64,000 nt of DNA from Streptomyces sp. ADI95-17 (lineage in GTDB: Bacteria; Actinomycetota; Actinomycetes; Streptomycetales; Streptomycetaceae). The number at the start of each line of letters is the position of its first letter. Position 1 is the first letter of the stretch. The stretch spans positions 42,521 through 106,520 of the forward strand of contig NZ_ML123049.1 in NCBI RefSeq assembly GCF_003846175.1. Reading direction: 5' to 3'. Made by a program: the position numbers and the translations under genes. Shown one piece after another: positions 46,383 through 56,032 of the stretch. The notes under the pieces were generated by a model. That model did not search any database, was not told where the DNA came from, and saw nothing but the letters and a program-made list of their open reading frames with translations.

Positions 46383-48542
46383 ATGGACACCCTGGAGCTC
46401 CGCGCCGAAGCCGATGCCATCCTTGCCGATCTGGTGGGTGACCCCGGGGGTTCGGCGCGGTTGCGGGAGGACCAGTGGCAGGCGGTGGCCGCGTTGGTGG
46501 AAGAGCGCCGGCGCGCGCTGGTGGTGCAGCGCACGGGCTGGGGCAAGTCCGCGGTGTACTTCGTCGCCACCGCCCTGCTGCGCCGGCGTGGCGCCGGGCC
46601 CACGGTGATCGTCTCGCCGCTGCTGGCCCTGATGCGCAACCAGGTCGACTCGGCGGCCCGGGCCGGCATCCGGGCGCGCACCATCAACTCGGCCAACCCG
46701 GAGGAGTGGGACACCATCTACGAGGAGGTCGAGCGCGGCGACACCGACGTTCTCCTCGTGAGTCCGGAGCGTCTCAACTCGGTGGATTTCCGCGATCAGG
46801 TGCTGCCCAAGCTCGCGGCGACCACCGGTCTGCTGGTGGTGGACGAGGCGCACTGCATCTCCGACTGGGGCCATGACTTCCGTCCCGACTACCGCAGGCT
46901 GCGGGCCATGCTCGCCGAGCTGGCCCCCGGTGTGCCGGTGCTGGCCACCACGGCGACCGCGAACGCACGGGTCACCGCGGACGTGGCCGATCAGCTGGGT
47001 ACCGGAGCCGGCGAGGCCCTGGTGCTGCGCGGCCCGCTGGAGCGGGAGAGCCTGCGGCTGGGTGTGGTCCGGCTGCCGGACGCCGCGCACCGCCTGGCCT
47101 GGCTCGCCGAGCACCTGGACGACCTGCAGGGCTCGGGGATCATCTACACCCTCACGGTCGCGGCGGCCGAGGAGGCCACCGCCTTCCTGCGCCAGCGCGG
47201 TTTCCGCGTGGCCTCGTACACCGGGAAGACGGAGAACGCCGACCGGCTGCAGGCCGAGGTCGACCTGCAGGAGAACCGGGTCAAGGCACTGGTGGCGACC
47301 TCGGCCCTGGGCATGGGCTTCGACAAGCCGGACCTGGGCTTCGTGGTGCATCTCGGCTCGCCGTCCTCGCCGATCGCCTACTACCAGCAGGTGGGGCGTG
47401 CGGGGCGCGGTGTCGCCCACGCCGATGTGCTGCTGCTGCCGGGCAAGGAGGACGAGGCGATCTGGCGCTACTTCGCCGATACCGCCTTCCCGCCCGAGGC
47501 ACAGGTCCGACAGACTCTCTCGGCCCTCGCCGACGCGGGACGGCCACTGTCCGTGCCGGCGCTGGAAGCCGTGGTGGATCTGCGGCGCACCCGCCTGGAG
47601 TCGATGCTGAAGGTGCTGGACGTCGACGGCGCGGTCAAGCGAGTGAAGGGCGGCTGGACGGCCACGGGAGCCGAGTGGGTGTACGACGCCGAACGCTACG
47701 CGTGGGTTGCGCGGCAGCGGGCCGCCGAGCAGCAGGCCATGCGCGACTACGCGAGCACGTCCCAGTGCCGGATGGAGTTCTTGCGCCGGCAGCTGGACGA
47801 CGAGGGGGCGGCCCCGTGCGGCCGCTGCGACAACTGTGCTGGCGCCTGGGCCGATTCGGCCGTCTCGGCGGACGCCCTGATGGGCGCGGCCAAGGAACTG
47901 GACCGGCCGGGAGTGGAGGTCGAGCCGCGCCGGATGTGGCCGACGGGGATGCCTGCTCTGGGCATCGAGCTCAAGGGCCGTATCCCGGCCAAGGAGCAGT
48001 GCTCCACCGGTCGTGCCCTGGGCCGGCTCTCGGACATCGGCTGGGGCAACCGGCTGCGCCCGCTGCTGGCCGAGAACGCGCCCGACGGACCGGTCCCCGA
48101 TGATGTCCTGCAGGCCGCGGTGGCGGTCCTCGCCGACTGGGCGCGCTCCGCGGGCGGCTGGGCGCCGAGTGTCCCGGACGCCACTGCCCGGCCGGTCGGG
48201 GTCGTCGCCGTACCGTCCCTGACCCGCCCGCAACTGGTCGGCTCCCTCGCCCAGGGAATCGCGACGATCGGCCGCCTGCCCTTCCTCGGCACCCTGACGT
48301 ACACCGGGCCGGACGGCGCGCACACGGCACGCCGCAGCAACTCCGCCCAACGCCTCCGGGCGCTCTCCGGCGCCTTCGCCGTCCCCGAGGCGCTGGCCGA
48401 TGCCCTGGCACGCACTCCCGGCCCCGTCCTGCTCGTGGACGACTGCACCGAATCCGGCTGGACCCTCGCGGTCGCCGCCCGGCTGCTGCGCCAGGCCGGC
48501 AGCGACCAGGTCCTTCCGCTGGTCCTCGCCGCGGCAGGCTGA
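46383..48542 (+). CDS. recQ: RecQ-family DNA helicase with a C-terminal phosphoribosyltransferase-like domain
   Basis: Superfamily 2 helicase of 719 residues. Walker A is QRTGWGKSAVYF, the DEAH-type box is VVDEAHCISDWGHDFRP, and GSPSSPIAYYQQVGRAGR is motif VI. A zinc site follows (C about 462, then CGRCDNC near 480-490). Residues about 560-719 are not the usual HRDC domain. They contain the PRPP-loop-like LLVDDCTESGWTLAVAARLL (about 682-701), typical of phosphoribosyltransferases. The usual 3' HRDC is absent. Actinobacterial RecQ-like proteins of this type are known. Its biochemical role in repair is inferred. Confidence 0.9.
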   Translation: MDTLELRAEADAILADLVGDPGGSARLREDQWQAVAALVEERRRALVVQRTGWGKSAVYFVATALLRRRGAGPTVIVSPLLALMRNQVDSAARAGIRARTINSANPEEWDTIYEEVERGDTDVLLVSPERLNSVDFRDQVLPKLAATTGLLVVDEAHCISDWGHDFRPDYRRLRAMLAELAPGVPVLATTATANARVTADVADQLGTGAGEALVLRGPLERESLRLGVVRLPDAAHRLAWLAEHLDDLQGSGIIYTLTVAAAEEATAFLRQRGFRVASYTGKTENADRLQAEVDLQENRVKALVATSALGMGFDKPDLGFVVHLGSPSSPIAYYQQVGRAGRGVAHADVLLLPGKEDEAIWRYFADTAFPPEAQVRQTLSALADAGRPLSVPALEAVVDLRRTRLESMLKVLDVDGAVKRVKGGWTATGAEWVYDAERYAWVARQRAAEQQAMRDYASTSQCRMEFLRRQLDDEGAAPCGRCDNCAGAWADSAVSADALMGAAKELDRPGVEVEPRRMWPTGMPALGIELKGRIPAKEQCSTGRALGRLSDIGWGNRLRPLLAENAPDGPVPDDVLQAAVAVLADWARSAGGWAPSVPDATARPVGVVAVPSLTRPQLVGSLAQGIATIGRLPFLGTLTYTGPDGAHTARRSNSAQRLRALSGAFAVPEALADALARTPGPVLLVDDCTESGWTLAVAARLLRQAGSDQVLPLVLAAAG

Positions 48543-48671
48543 GACCCTCTGCCGGTACTCGCTGACGAGTCGGGCGCATAAGGAGTCGGCGAGGCACTGG
48601 AAGTTACGTGGACCGAATGCGTCATGTCCCCATGCAACCCGCCAGGTACGACGGACCGCCAGCACCCCGTG

Positions 48672-48700
48672 CCCCCTGTGGACAAGTTATCCACAGGGGG
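48672..48700. promoter_or_regulatory. Palindrome with two inverted DnaA boxes
   Basis: A perfect 11-bp inverted repeat, CCCCCTGTGGA (48672-48682) and TCCACAGGGGG (48690-48700), with the 7-nt spacer CAAGTTA. It contains TTATCCACA (48687-48695), a consensus DnaA box, and TTGTCCACA on the other strand (48677-48685), the preferred Streptomyces box. It lies between recQ and the DUF4192 gene, 36 bp before the latter. It could also act as a terminator. Confidence 0.85.
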
Positions 48701-48735
48701 TCGCGGAATCCGGCTTCTCGCGGGACGGTCATGCC

Positions 48736-50034
48736 ATGAACCAGCACCACGAATCCACCGGTCCGGCCGACGAGCAGCAGATCACCCTCCGAGGGCCTGC
48801 CGAACTCGCCGATGCTCTCCCCTACCTCATGGGGTTCCACCCGAACGACAGCGTGATCATGGTTGCCCTGCACGGCGGCAGGGGCCGCTTCGGCGGAAGG
48901 CTCAGGCTCGGCATCCCACAATCGCCCCAGGAATGGGCTCCCGTCGCCGAGCAGCTCGCCGAGTGCCTGATCAAGGGGAGCGAGCGGCGTGGTGAACGCC
49001 CCGACGCGATCGTCATTTTCCTCTGCCAGGACCCCGCCGAGGGCGAGTCCGGCAGCCGGATCATGGAGCGGCTGCGGCCATTCGCCCAGCGCCTGCGTAC
49101 GGCCTGCGGCGGACTGGACGTGCCGGTCCTCGAAGCGCTCTGCATCTCCGACGGCCGGTACTGGTCCTACTGCTGTCCGGACGAGCGTTGCTGCCCGGCG
49201 GAAGGAAACCAACTGGCCATGCCCGGCACTTCGGTGATGGCGGCCGCTGCCGCGTACGCGGGCATCCAAGTGCGGGGAACACTGCGGGAGATGGAGTCGA
49301 GGCTCGCTCCTCTGACCACCTCGGCGGCCGCGGGCCAGCAACGCGCGCTCGACTCGGCGGGTGCCGAGCTGGTGCCCAAACTCCTCGACGAAGAGGGTCG
49401 CGAGGATGTGGCACGAGAGACCCTGGACCTGGCCCGGCAGCTCATGAAACGACTCGGGGAGGCGCCGGTGACGACGCAGTCCGCGTCGGACATCGGCGAC
49501 GACGGGCTGATCAGTCATGACGAGGCTGCCGCCGTGATTCTCGGCCTGCAGGACCGGGAAACCCGTGACAGGGCGGCGGAATGGATGGAGGGCCCGGAAG
49601 CCGCTTCGGCGCTGAGGCTCTGGCGCGCACTGTCCCGTCGTTGCGTGGCGCCGTACGAGGAGCATGCCGCGGCGCCACTGACCCTGGCCGGATGGGTCTC
49701 GTGGTCGACGGGCGACGAGCCGGGCGCGCGGGTCGCGCTGGGCCTCGCCCTGCGGATCGATCCCAGGTACACCTTTGCCCAACTGCTTCATGAGGCGTGC
49801 AACCAGGGTCTCGACCCGGAGACCCTGCGCCGATGCCTGCGCGGGGAGCGCAGCGTACGAGCGGGACGGCGTGGGCACCGGCCGGACCGGAGCGTGCGAC
49901 CGCGCACGGCCCGGCCGGCCGCCACGCGCCGGAAGAAGAGCCCGTCCGGCTCCGCCCGTCCCGAATCGGCGGCCACCCGGCGCCGCTCCGGGCAAGGCAC
50001 CCCCGGTCGGCATGTCTCCCAGGACGATGGATGA
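48736..50034 (+). CDS. DUF4192 domain protein
   Basis: Protein of 432 residues with the DUF4192 opening LRGPAELADALPYLMGFHPNDSVIMVALHG, a strand-helix core (IVIFLCQDPAEGESG, LDVPVLEALCISDGRYWSY), CCPAEGNQLAMPGTSVMA and a C-terminal helical region ending in GWVSWSTGDEPGARVALGLALRIDPRYTFAQLL. The C-terminus is basic (HRPDRSVRPRTARP). The family is actinobacterial and of unknown function. I quoted pieces no longer than needed. It follows recQ by 193 bp and precedes a Nudix gene. Confidence 0.85.
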   Translation: MNQHHESTGPADEQQITLRGPAELADALPYLMGFHPNDSVIMVALHGGRGRFGGRLRLGIPQSPQEWAPVAEQLAECLIKGSERRGERPDAIVIFLCQDPAEGESGSRIMERLRPFAQRLRTACGGLDVPVLEALCISDGRYWSYCCPDERCCPAEGNQLAMPGTSVMAAAAAYAGIQVRGTLREMESRLAPLTTSAAAGQQRALDSAGAELVPKLLDEEGREDVARETLDLARQLMKRLGEAPVTTQSASDIGDDGLISHDEAAAVILGLQDRETRDRAAEWMEGPEAASALRLWRALSRRCVAPYEEHAAAPLTLAGWVSWSTGDEPGARVALGLALRIDPRYTFAQLLHEACNQGLDPETLRRCLRGERSVRAGRRGHRPDRSVRPRTARPAATRRKKSPSGSARPESAATRRRSGQGTPGRHVSQDDG

Positions 50035-50218
50035 CTCGCATGCCCCGTCGTTCCGCGAGGCCTCGCACCGCTGCCACGTACTGGGCGTCCGTGCCTGGGC
50101 CCATGCGGTGCCGTCGTGGCACGCGTCCCGGCGCCGTGCCAGGACGTGGTGCGGCCGTCCGCCCCCGGAGGAGCCGCTCCCGGAACAGCCAATGGACGAG
50201 CATTGCGAAGGGAGTGTT

Positions 50219-50242
50219 TATCGTCAGGCAGACGACTATGAT
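50219..50242 (+). promoter_or_regulatory. Candidate promoter/operator of the Nudix regulator gene
   Basis: TATGAT (50237-50242) is a good -10 hexamer only 7 bp before the ATG at 50249, pointing to a leaderless mRNA. Just upstream, TCGTC (50221-50225) and GACGA (50231-50235) form an inverted repeat around AGGCA, in a position where a repressor would block polymerase. No convincing -35 is seen. Confidence 0.5.
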
Positions 50243-50248
50243 CGCCGC

Positions 50249-51013
50249 ATGCCGCCCTACGACCCGTCGACCTTTCCGCCCTTCGCTGTCACCGTCGACC
50301 TGGTCGTGCTCACGGTGCGCCGCCACGCGCTCTGCGCGCTGGTGGTACGCCGTGGTGAGCCACCGTTCCAGGGGCGATGGGCACTGCCCGGCGGGTTCGT
50401 CAAAGCCGATGAGGATCTCGGATCCGCAGCAGCGCGCGAGCTGGTCGAGGAGACCGGCCTGTGCGCCCAGGATCCGTCGGCCCCGGCGGTCGGTAACGGC
50501 GCCCACCTCGAACAGCTCGCCACCTACGGCGATCCCGATCGTGACCCGCGGATGCGGGTCGTCAGCGTCGCCCACCTCGCCCTGGCACCCGATCTGCCGG
50601 CCCCACGGGCCGGCGGCGATGCGAACAGCGCGCGATGGGCGTCCGTCGACGACCTGCTCGGAGCGGACGGGAGCTTCGGCCAGGAAGGAGAGAGCCAGAC
50701 CCCGCTGGCCTTCGACCATGCTCAGATCCTTGCCGACGGGGTCGAACGCGCCCGCTCCAAGATCGAGTACTCCTCCCTGGCCACCGCGTTCTGCCCTCAG
50801 GAGTTCACGGTCGGCGAGCTCCGGAGGGTGTACGAGGCGGTGTGGGGAGTGGTTCTCGACCCGCGGAACTTCCATCGCAAGGTCACCGGCACTCCCGGCT
50901 TCCTGGTGCCCACCGGCGGTACGACCACGCGCCAGGGCGGTCGCCCGGCCCAGCTCTTCCGGGCCGGGGCGGCCACCGTGCTCAACCCCCCGATGCTGAG
51001 GCCGGAAGTCTGA
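50249..51013 (+). CDS. Nudix-domain regulator, NrtR type
   Basis: Protein of 254 residues. The N-terminal Nudix-like domain has a complete Nudix box, G49-x5-E55-x7-R63-E64-x2-E67-E68-x-G70, so hydrolase activity is possible. Residues about 170-250 form the winged helix typical of NrtR regulators: SLATAFCPQEFTVGELRRVYEAVWG and DPRNFHRKVTGTPGFL. NrtR proteins usually sense ADP-ribose and control NAD metabolism, but no NAD gene is linked here. Upstream in-frame starts exist; ATG 50249 is supported by the -10 placed just before it. Confidence 0.88.
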   Translation: MPPYDPSTFPPFAVTVDLVVLTVRRHALCALVVRRGEPPFQGRWALPGGFVKADEDLGSAAARELVEETGLCAQDPSAPAVGNGAHLEQLATYGDPDRDPRMRVVSVAHLALAPDLPAPRAGGDANSARWASVDDLLGADGSFGQEGESQTPLAFDHAQILADGVERARSKIEYSSLATAFCPQEFTVGELRRVYEAVWGVVLDPRNFHRKVTGTPGFLVPTGGTTTRQGGRPAQLFRAGAATVLNPPMLRPEV

Positions 51014-51125
51014 CCTCGCGGAACACCCGCCGGGCTGGGGCTGCGCAAAAAGTCGGATATGTCGGGTTATCTTTCTGTGGTACCCGCCCTGCCGTCGAGC
51101 GGTCTCACCTTCCGCGAGGGAAGCG

Positions 51126-53015
51126 ATGCTCCAGGCCATCGGACTCACCACCAGCGCCCCCCGCCGCGGCCTTCGGGCCGCCGTGGACGATCTCACCTTC
51201 GAAGCCCGGCCCGGCCATGTCACCGCTCTTCTGGGTGCCCCCGGCTCGGGCAAGACCGCGGCCCTCCGCCTCATGCTGGAGCTCGACCCGGGGCGGGGGG
51301 TCACCTACTTCCGGGGCAGACCGATGCACCGGATCCCACACCCCGCACGTGAGGTGGGTGTGCTGCTCGGAGACGTACCGGGGCATCCGGCCCGGACCGC
51401 TCGCGGTCAGCTCCGGATGCTCTGTGCCGTCGCGGGCGTGCCTGTGGCACGGGCCGATGAGCTGCTTGAGCTCGTAGGCCTCGCCGGGCTCGGCGACCAG
51501 CGCATCGGGGCCCTCTCGCTCGGCATGGACCGACGCCTCGCCCTCGCTTCGGCGCTGCTGGGCGATCCGCACACGCTCGTTCTCGACGATCCGACGGAGG
51601 GCCTCGCTCCGCGCGAGGGTTCTTGGCTGCACGGGTTGTTGCAGGCCCATGCGGCCCGGGGCGGGACCGTTCTGTACTCCACGGCGGACCCCAAGGAGGC
51701 TGCCCGGGCCGCCGACCGAGTGGTCACCATCGACGGCGGACGCCTGGTCGCCGACCAGGACGGCGGCGACTTCTCCCGCACTCGTCTCCGCCCCCGGGTC
51801 ACGGTCCGGACCCCGCACGCGGCTCGCCTCGCGGCGGTGGTCAGCCGCGAGGCCCGGGCGGCCCGGCGCTCGGTCGAGGTGGTCACCGAAACCGGCGGAC
51901 GTCTCGCCGTGTACGGCTCCACCTGCGCGGAGATCGGCGACACGGCGTTCCGGCACGGGCTTCCGGTGCATCGGCTGGCCGACGAGATCGGTGACACCGG
52001 CCCCACCGCGCCCCAGAACTCACCCGGGGACCCAACGGATCCAGGAGCCTCCAAAAGCCCCGCGGATCCCGCAAGCCCCGCCTGCCCCGCAGACCCTGGC
52101 CCCGCAGGGCCCGCCGGACGAGACAGCGGCGCGGGAGCCGGAGATCCGCGACCGGTCACGCGGGCATCGGCGCCGGAGTCGGCACTTCCCATCCGGCGCC
52201 GCTCGGCCCGGGGCCCGCTTCAGCCGCTGCGATACGAGTTGCGCCGTCTGTTCGGCGTCAGGACGACCACCCTGATCATGGCCGTTGTTCTGGCCGTCTC
52301 CGTCGGGCTCTCCGTGCTCCTCGCCCGCAACGCCCATGCGCCTCTGCCGAAAGTGCTCGCGGCCTGGCCGTCGCTGCTGCCGCTGCCGCCCGTGGCGGTC
52401 GGGGCCGGACTGCTCGGCGCCCTCTCGTTCGGCGACGAATTCCGCTACCCGGCGCTCGCGGCGGGCCGCGGAACGGTTCCCCGCCGCCTGGGACTGCTTC
52501 TGGCCAAACTGGTGGTGTCCGCAAGCGTCGCCGTGGTGCTCGCCCTGGCCGTCGTCCTGGTCTCCGCGGAGACCCTTCGCCTCGTGTACGGCCATGACTG
52601 GCTCCACGTACCGCCGAATTCCGTTTCGCTGGGCATGAGTTGGGTGGCGCTGACCGTGGGCTGCGCCTGGGCGGGCCTCCTGGCGGCCGGAGTCTTCAGG
52701 GTGACCACGGCCGGTGTCGCCGCGGTGCTTGCCGTCCCCGTACTGGTCGTACCACTTGTCCAGCTGGTGCTGACGGGGCCCGGGGTCCGTCCGGTCACCG
52801 GGCTTCCGGCCAGGCTCCGTGAACTGATGTGGCCGCGCTGGCCGCACGAGACGGACCGCTGGATCGCGCTCGTCGTGGGTGTCGTGGGGCATCCGGTGGG
52901 AGCCGCGTTGGCGCTCTCGCTGTCGGTTCTGGTCTGCGCCTATCTGTTCACCGGCCTTCAGGGCAGGGCCCGTTGGCGCTCGCAGAGGGCCGCCGGGTCG
53001 AGTCAAGCCTCGTAA
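51126..53015 (+). CDS. ABC transporter protein with fused ATPase and membrane domains
   Basis: Protein of 629 residues. The N-terminal ABC domain has Walker A GAPGSGKTAA (K43), a degenerate signature LSLGMDRRLALA (S-G-G replaced by S-L-G) and Walker B LVLDDPTEGL. A low-complexity proline/alanine linker (about 290-345) follows, and then six hydrophobic segments (about 375-620, starting TTLIMAVVLAVSVGLSVLL), an ABC-2-like membrane half. It may act as a homodimer. ATG 51126 follows GAGGGAAG. It is immediately upstream of whiH. The substrate is unknown. Confidence 0.88.
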   Translation: MLQAIGLTTSAPRRGLRAAVDDLTFEARPGHVTALLGAPGSGKTAALRLMLELDPGRGVTYFRGRPMHRIPHPAREVGVLLGDVPGHPARTARGQLRMLCAVAGVPVARADELLELVGLAGLGDQRIGALSLGMDRRLALASALLGDPHTLVLDDPTEGLAPREGSWLHGLLQAHAARGGTVLYSTADPKEAARAADRVVTIDGGRLVADQDGGDFSRTRLRPRVTVRTPHAARLAAVVSREARAARRSVEVVTETGGRLAVYGSTCAEIGDTAFRHGLPVHRLADEIGDTGPTAPQNSPGDPTDPGASKSPADPASPACPADPGPAGPAGRDSGAGAGDPRPVTRASAPESALPIRRRSARGPLQPLRYELRRLFGVRTTTLIMAVVLAVSVGLSVLLARNAHAPLPKVLAAWPSLLPLPPVAVGAGLLGALSFGDEFRYPALAAGRGTVPRRLGLLLAKLVVSASVAVVLALAVVLVSAETLRLVYGHDWLHVPPNSVSLGMSWVALTVGCAWAGLLAAGVFRVTTAGVAAVLAVPVLVVPLVQLVLTGPGVRPVTGLPARLRELMWPRWPHETDRWIALVVGVVGHPVGAALALSLSVLVCAYLFTGLQGRARWRSQRAAGSSQAS

Positions 53016-53104
53016 CACTCTTGAATGTGCCCGGTTTATACCAGTAAAGCGTCAATTGGGGGGCTGGCGGCGATCACCCTTTCGTGTGCTTTTCACCAAA
53101 GACC

Positions 53105-53140
53105 TCAAGAGCCGAGTGAGCTACGCCGACAAAGGATGCG
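53105..53140 (+). promoter_or_regulatory. Candidate sigma-WhiG promoter of whiH, leaderless transcript
   Basis: TCAA (53105-53108), a 16-bp spacer, and GCCGACAA (53125-53132) resemble the sigma-WhiG/FliA-type consensus TAAA-N15/16-GCCGATAA, with one mismatch in each element. The distance places transcription start near 53140, exactly on the whiH GTG, so the mRNA would be leaderless. whiH is a known target of sigma-WhiG in Streptomyces. Confidence 0.7.
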
Positions 53141-54027
53141 TGAGTACCCTTGCGCACACCATGATGACCGCCGCCCGCTCCGCCGATTCCGGCCTCGCCG
53201 GCCCGGGTGAAATCGATCGCTACCCGTACGCGGAGGCGCCTGCCGGCGAGCGGGCCGCTCTTCGTTCCTGGGACGGCCCCGACGCAGACCTCGGTCGGGT
53301 GAGCCGACGGGGCTCGGCCAGTCGGGGCCGCGGCCTCCACGGCCAACTCGTTCAGCAGCTGGGTCAGATGATCGTCTCCGGCGACCTGGGCGCCGACCGC
53401 CCCCTCGTGCCGGAGGAGATCGGCCAGCGTTTCGAGGTCTCCCGTACCGTCGTACGCGAATCGCTGCGTGTCCTGGAGGCCAAAGGCCTGGTCAGTGCCC
53501 GGCCCAACGTGGGTACCCGGGTCCGCCCCGTCAGCGACTGGAACCTGCTGGACCCCGACATCATCGAATGGCGCGCCTTCGGCCCCCAGCGCGAGGACCA
53601 GCGTCGCGAGCTCGGGGAGCTCCGTTGGACGATCGAGCCCCTTGCGGCTCGTCTCGCTGCGGGTCACGGCCGCGAGGACATTCAGCAGCGCCTCGGCGAC
53701 ATGGTCGAGATCATGGGGCACGCGGTCGGGCAGGGCGATGCGATCACCTGTTCCCGGGCCGACGCGGAGTTCCACTCCCTGCTCATCCAGGCGGCGGGCA
53801 ACCGCATGCTGGAGCACCTTTCCGGCATCGTCTCCGCGGCACTGCAGGTCTCGGGCGGACCGGTCACGGGCTGTGACCGCCCCGGCGAGGCCTCCCTCGG
53901 CCACCACGCCCGGATCGTCGACGCCCTCGCTTCCGGTGACGCGGCGGGTGCAGAATCGGCCATGCGGCAGCTGCTCGTCGTCCACCCCGAGGTGGAGCGC
54001 GTGGTGCCCGCGCCCCGCGAGCACTGA
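53140..54027 (+). CDS. whiH: GntR/FadR-type sporulation regulator WhiH
   Basis: Late sporulation regulator of aerial hyphae, 295 residues. The winged HTH (about 65-135) has LVQQLGQMIVSGDLG, PLVPEEIGQRFEVSRTVVRESLRVLEAKGLVSARPN and GTRVRP. A C-terminal FCD ligand domain (about 155-280) includes RWTIEPLAARLAAG and ADAEFHSLLIQAAGNRML with metal-binding type histidines. GTG 53140 coincides with the predicted transcription start. ATG 53161 is an alternative. It lies upstream of hrdB as in other Streptomyces. The name rests on that synteny and domain match. Confidence 0.88.
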   Translation: MSTLAHTMMTAARSADSGLAGPGEIDRYPYAEAPAGERAALRSWDGPDADLGRVSRRGSASRGRGLHGQLVQQLGQMIVSGDLGADRPLVPEEIGQRFEVSRTVVRESLRVLEAKGLVSARPNVGTRVRPVSDWNLLDPDIIEWRAFGPQREDQRRELGELRWTIEPLAARLAAGHGREDIQQRLGDMVEIMGHAVGQGDAITCSRADAEFHSLLIQAAGNRMLEHLSGIVSAALQVSGGPVTGCDRPGEASLGHHARIVDALASGDAAGAESAMRQLLVVHPEVERVVPAPREH

Positions 54028-54351
54028 GTGCAACGCGGCCGGGGTCTGTGAACCGCGTGTCGCCGGGCCGCCATGGTCCGGCGGCACAGTTGTGGGGAAT
54101 TTGCACCCTTGGTCTGGTTCATCGCAAATGAGGTGTGACTCGGGCCACGCGGATTGGGCGTAACACTCCTCGAAACAGTGCGATGACTTAAGAGGTGACC
54201 GCCGCGGAAGGAATACAGCAGCCATTCAGTGCGCTGTGCAGTTCTGAGGCCAAACCCGCGCCGCCGGTACATTCCCAGCCCGGCGGTCGTCGGCTCCAGT
54301 CCTCTCCAGGACAGGGCCGGAAGCCGTTTCCATCGTTCCGAGAGGTTGTTC
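54028..54351. other. hrdB upstream regulatory region
   Basis: This 324-bp region has no gene and holds the hrdB promoters. An ECF-type candidate is listed separately at 54160-54182. The start at 54352 is preceded by GAGAGG. Other features, including a GGAAT near 54096, do not reach a spacing that would support a sigma-R promoter. Confidence 0.5.
54160..54186 (+). promoter_or_regulatory. Candidate ECF-type promoter of hrdB
   Basis: GTAAC (54160-54164), a 16-bp gap and CGATGA (54181-54186) look like an ECF sigma promoter. hrdB transcription in S. griseus is known to depend on the ECF factor ShbA, so this is a plausible site. The assignment is by pattern only. Confidence 0.5.
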
Positions 54352-55899
<1,548 letters not shown>

Positions 55900-55917
55900 G
55901 TCGTAGGAGCACACGGA

Positions 55918-55956
55918 CCGAGGGCCCGGATCCCATTGGGGGAGCCGGGCTCTCGG
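55918..55956 (+). terminator. Terminator hairpin after hrdB
   Basis: A 12-bp stem, CCGAGGGCCCGG (55918-55929) with CCGGGCTCTCGG (55945-55956), one G-U pair and a 15-nt loop. It lies 19 bp after the hrdB stop. Confidence 0.75.
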
Positions 55957-56032
55957 CCTATCAACGCGTGCGGTCGGCGACCGGCGGCATGACTCTGGGT
56001 GGGAATGGTTCACCACAGAGTCAGGAGCCCGC

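Noticed and set aside
46332..48665. Very long open frame opposite recQ (about 777 codons)
   Set aside because: It is a GC-rich mirror of the real gene; composition is Gly/Arg/Val-biased, there is no ribosome binding site and no recognised motif. Similar mirrors lie opposite nrdJ, parE, miaB and the rsh gene.
53045..53076. Alternative sigma-WhiG site TAAA ... GGCGATCA upstream of whiH
   Set aside because: The spacing is 20 bp and the -10 is poor; the site at 53105-53132 is much better.
54096..54125. Sigma-R promoter (GGAAT ... GTT) before hrdB
   Set aside because: The gap is 16 bp, not 18, so the spacing does not match the consensus.
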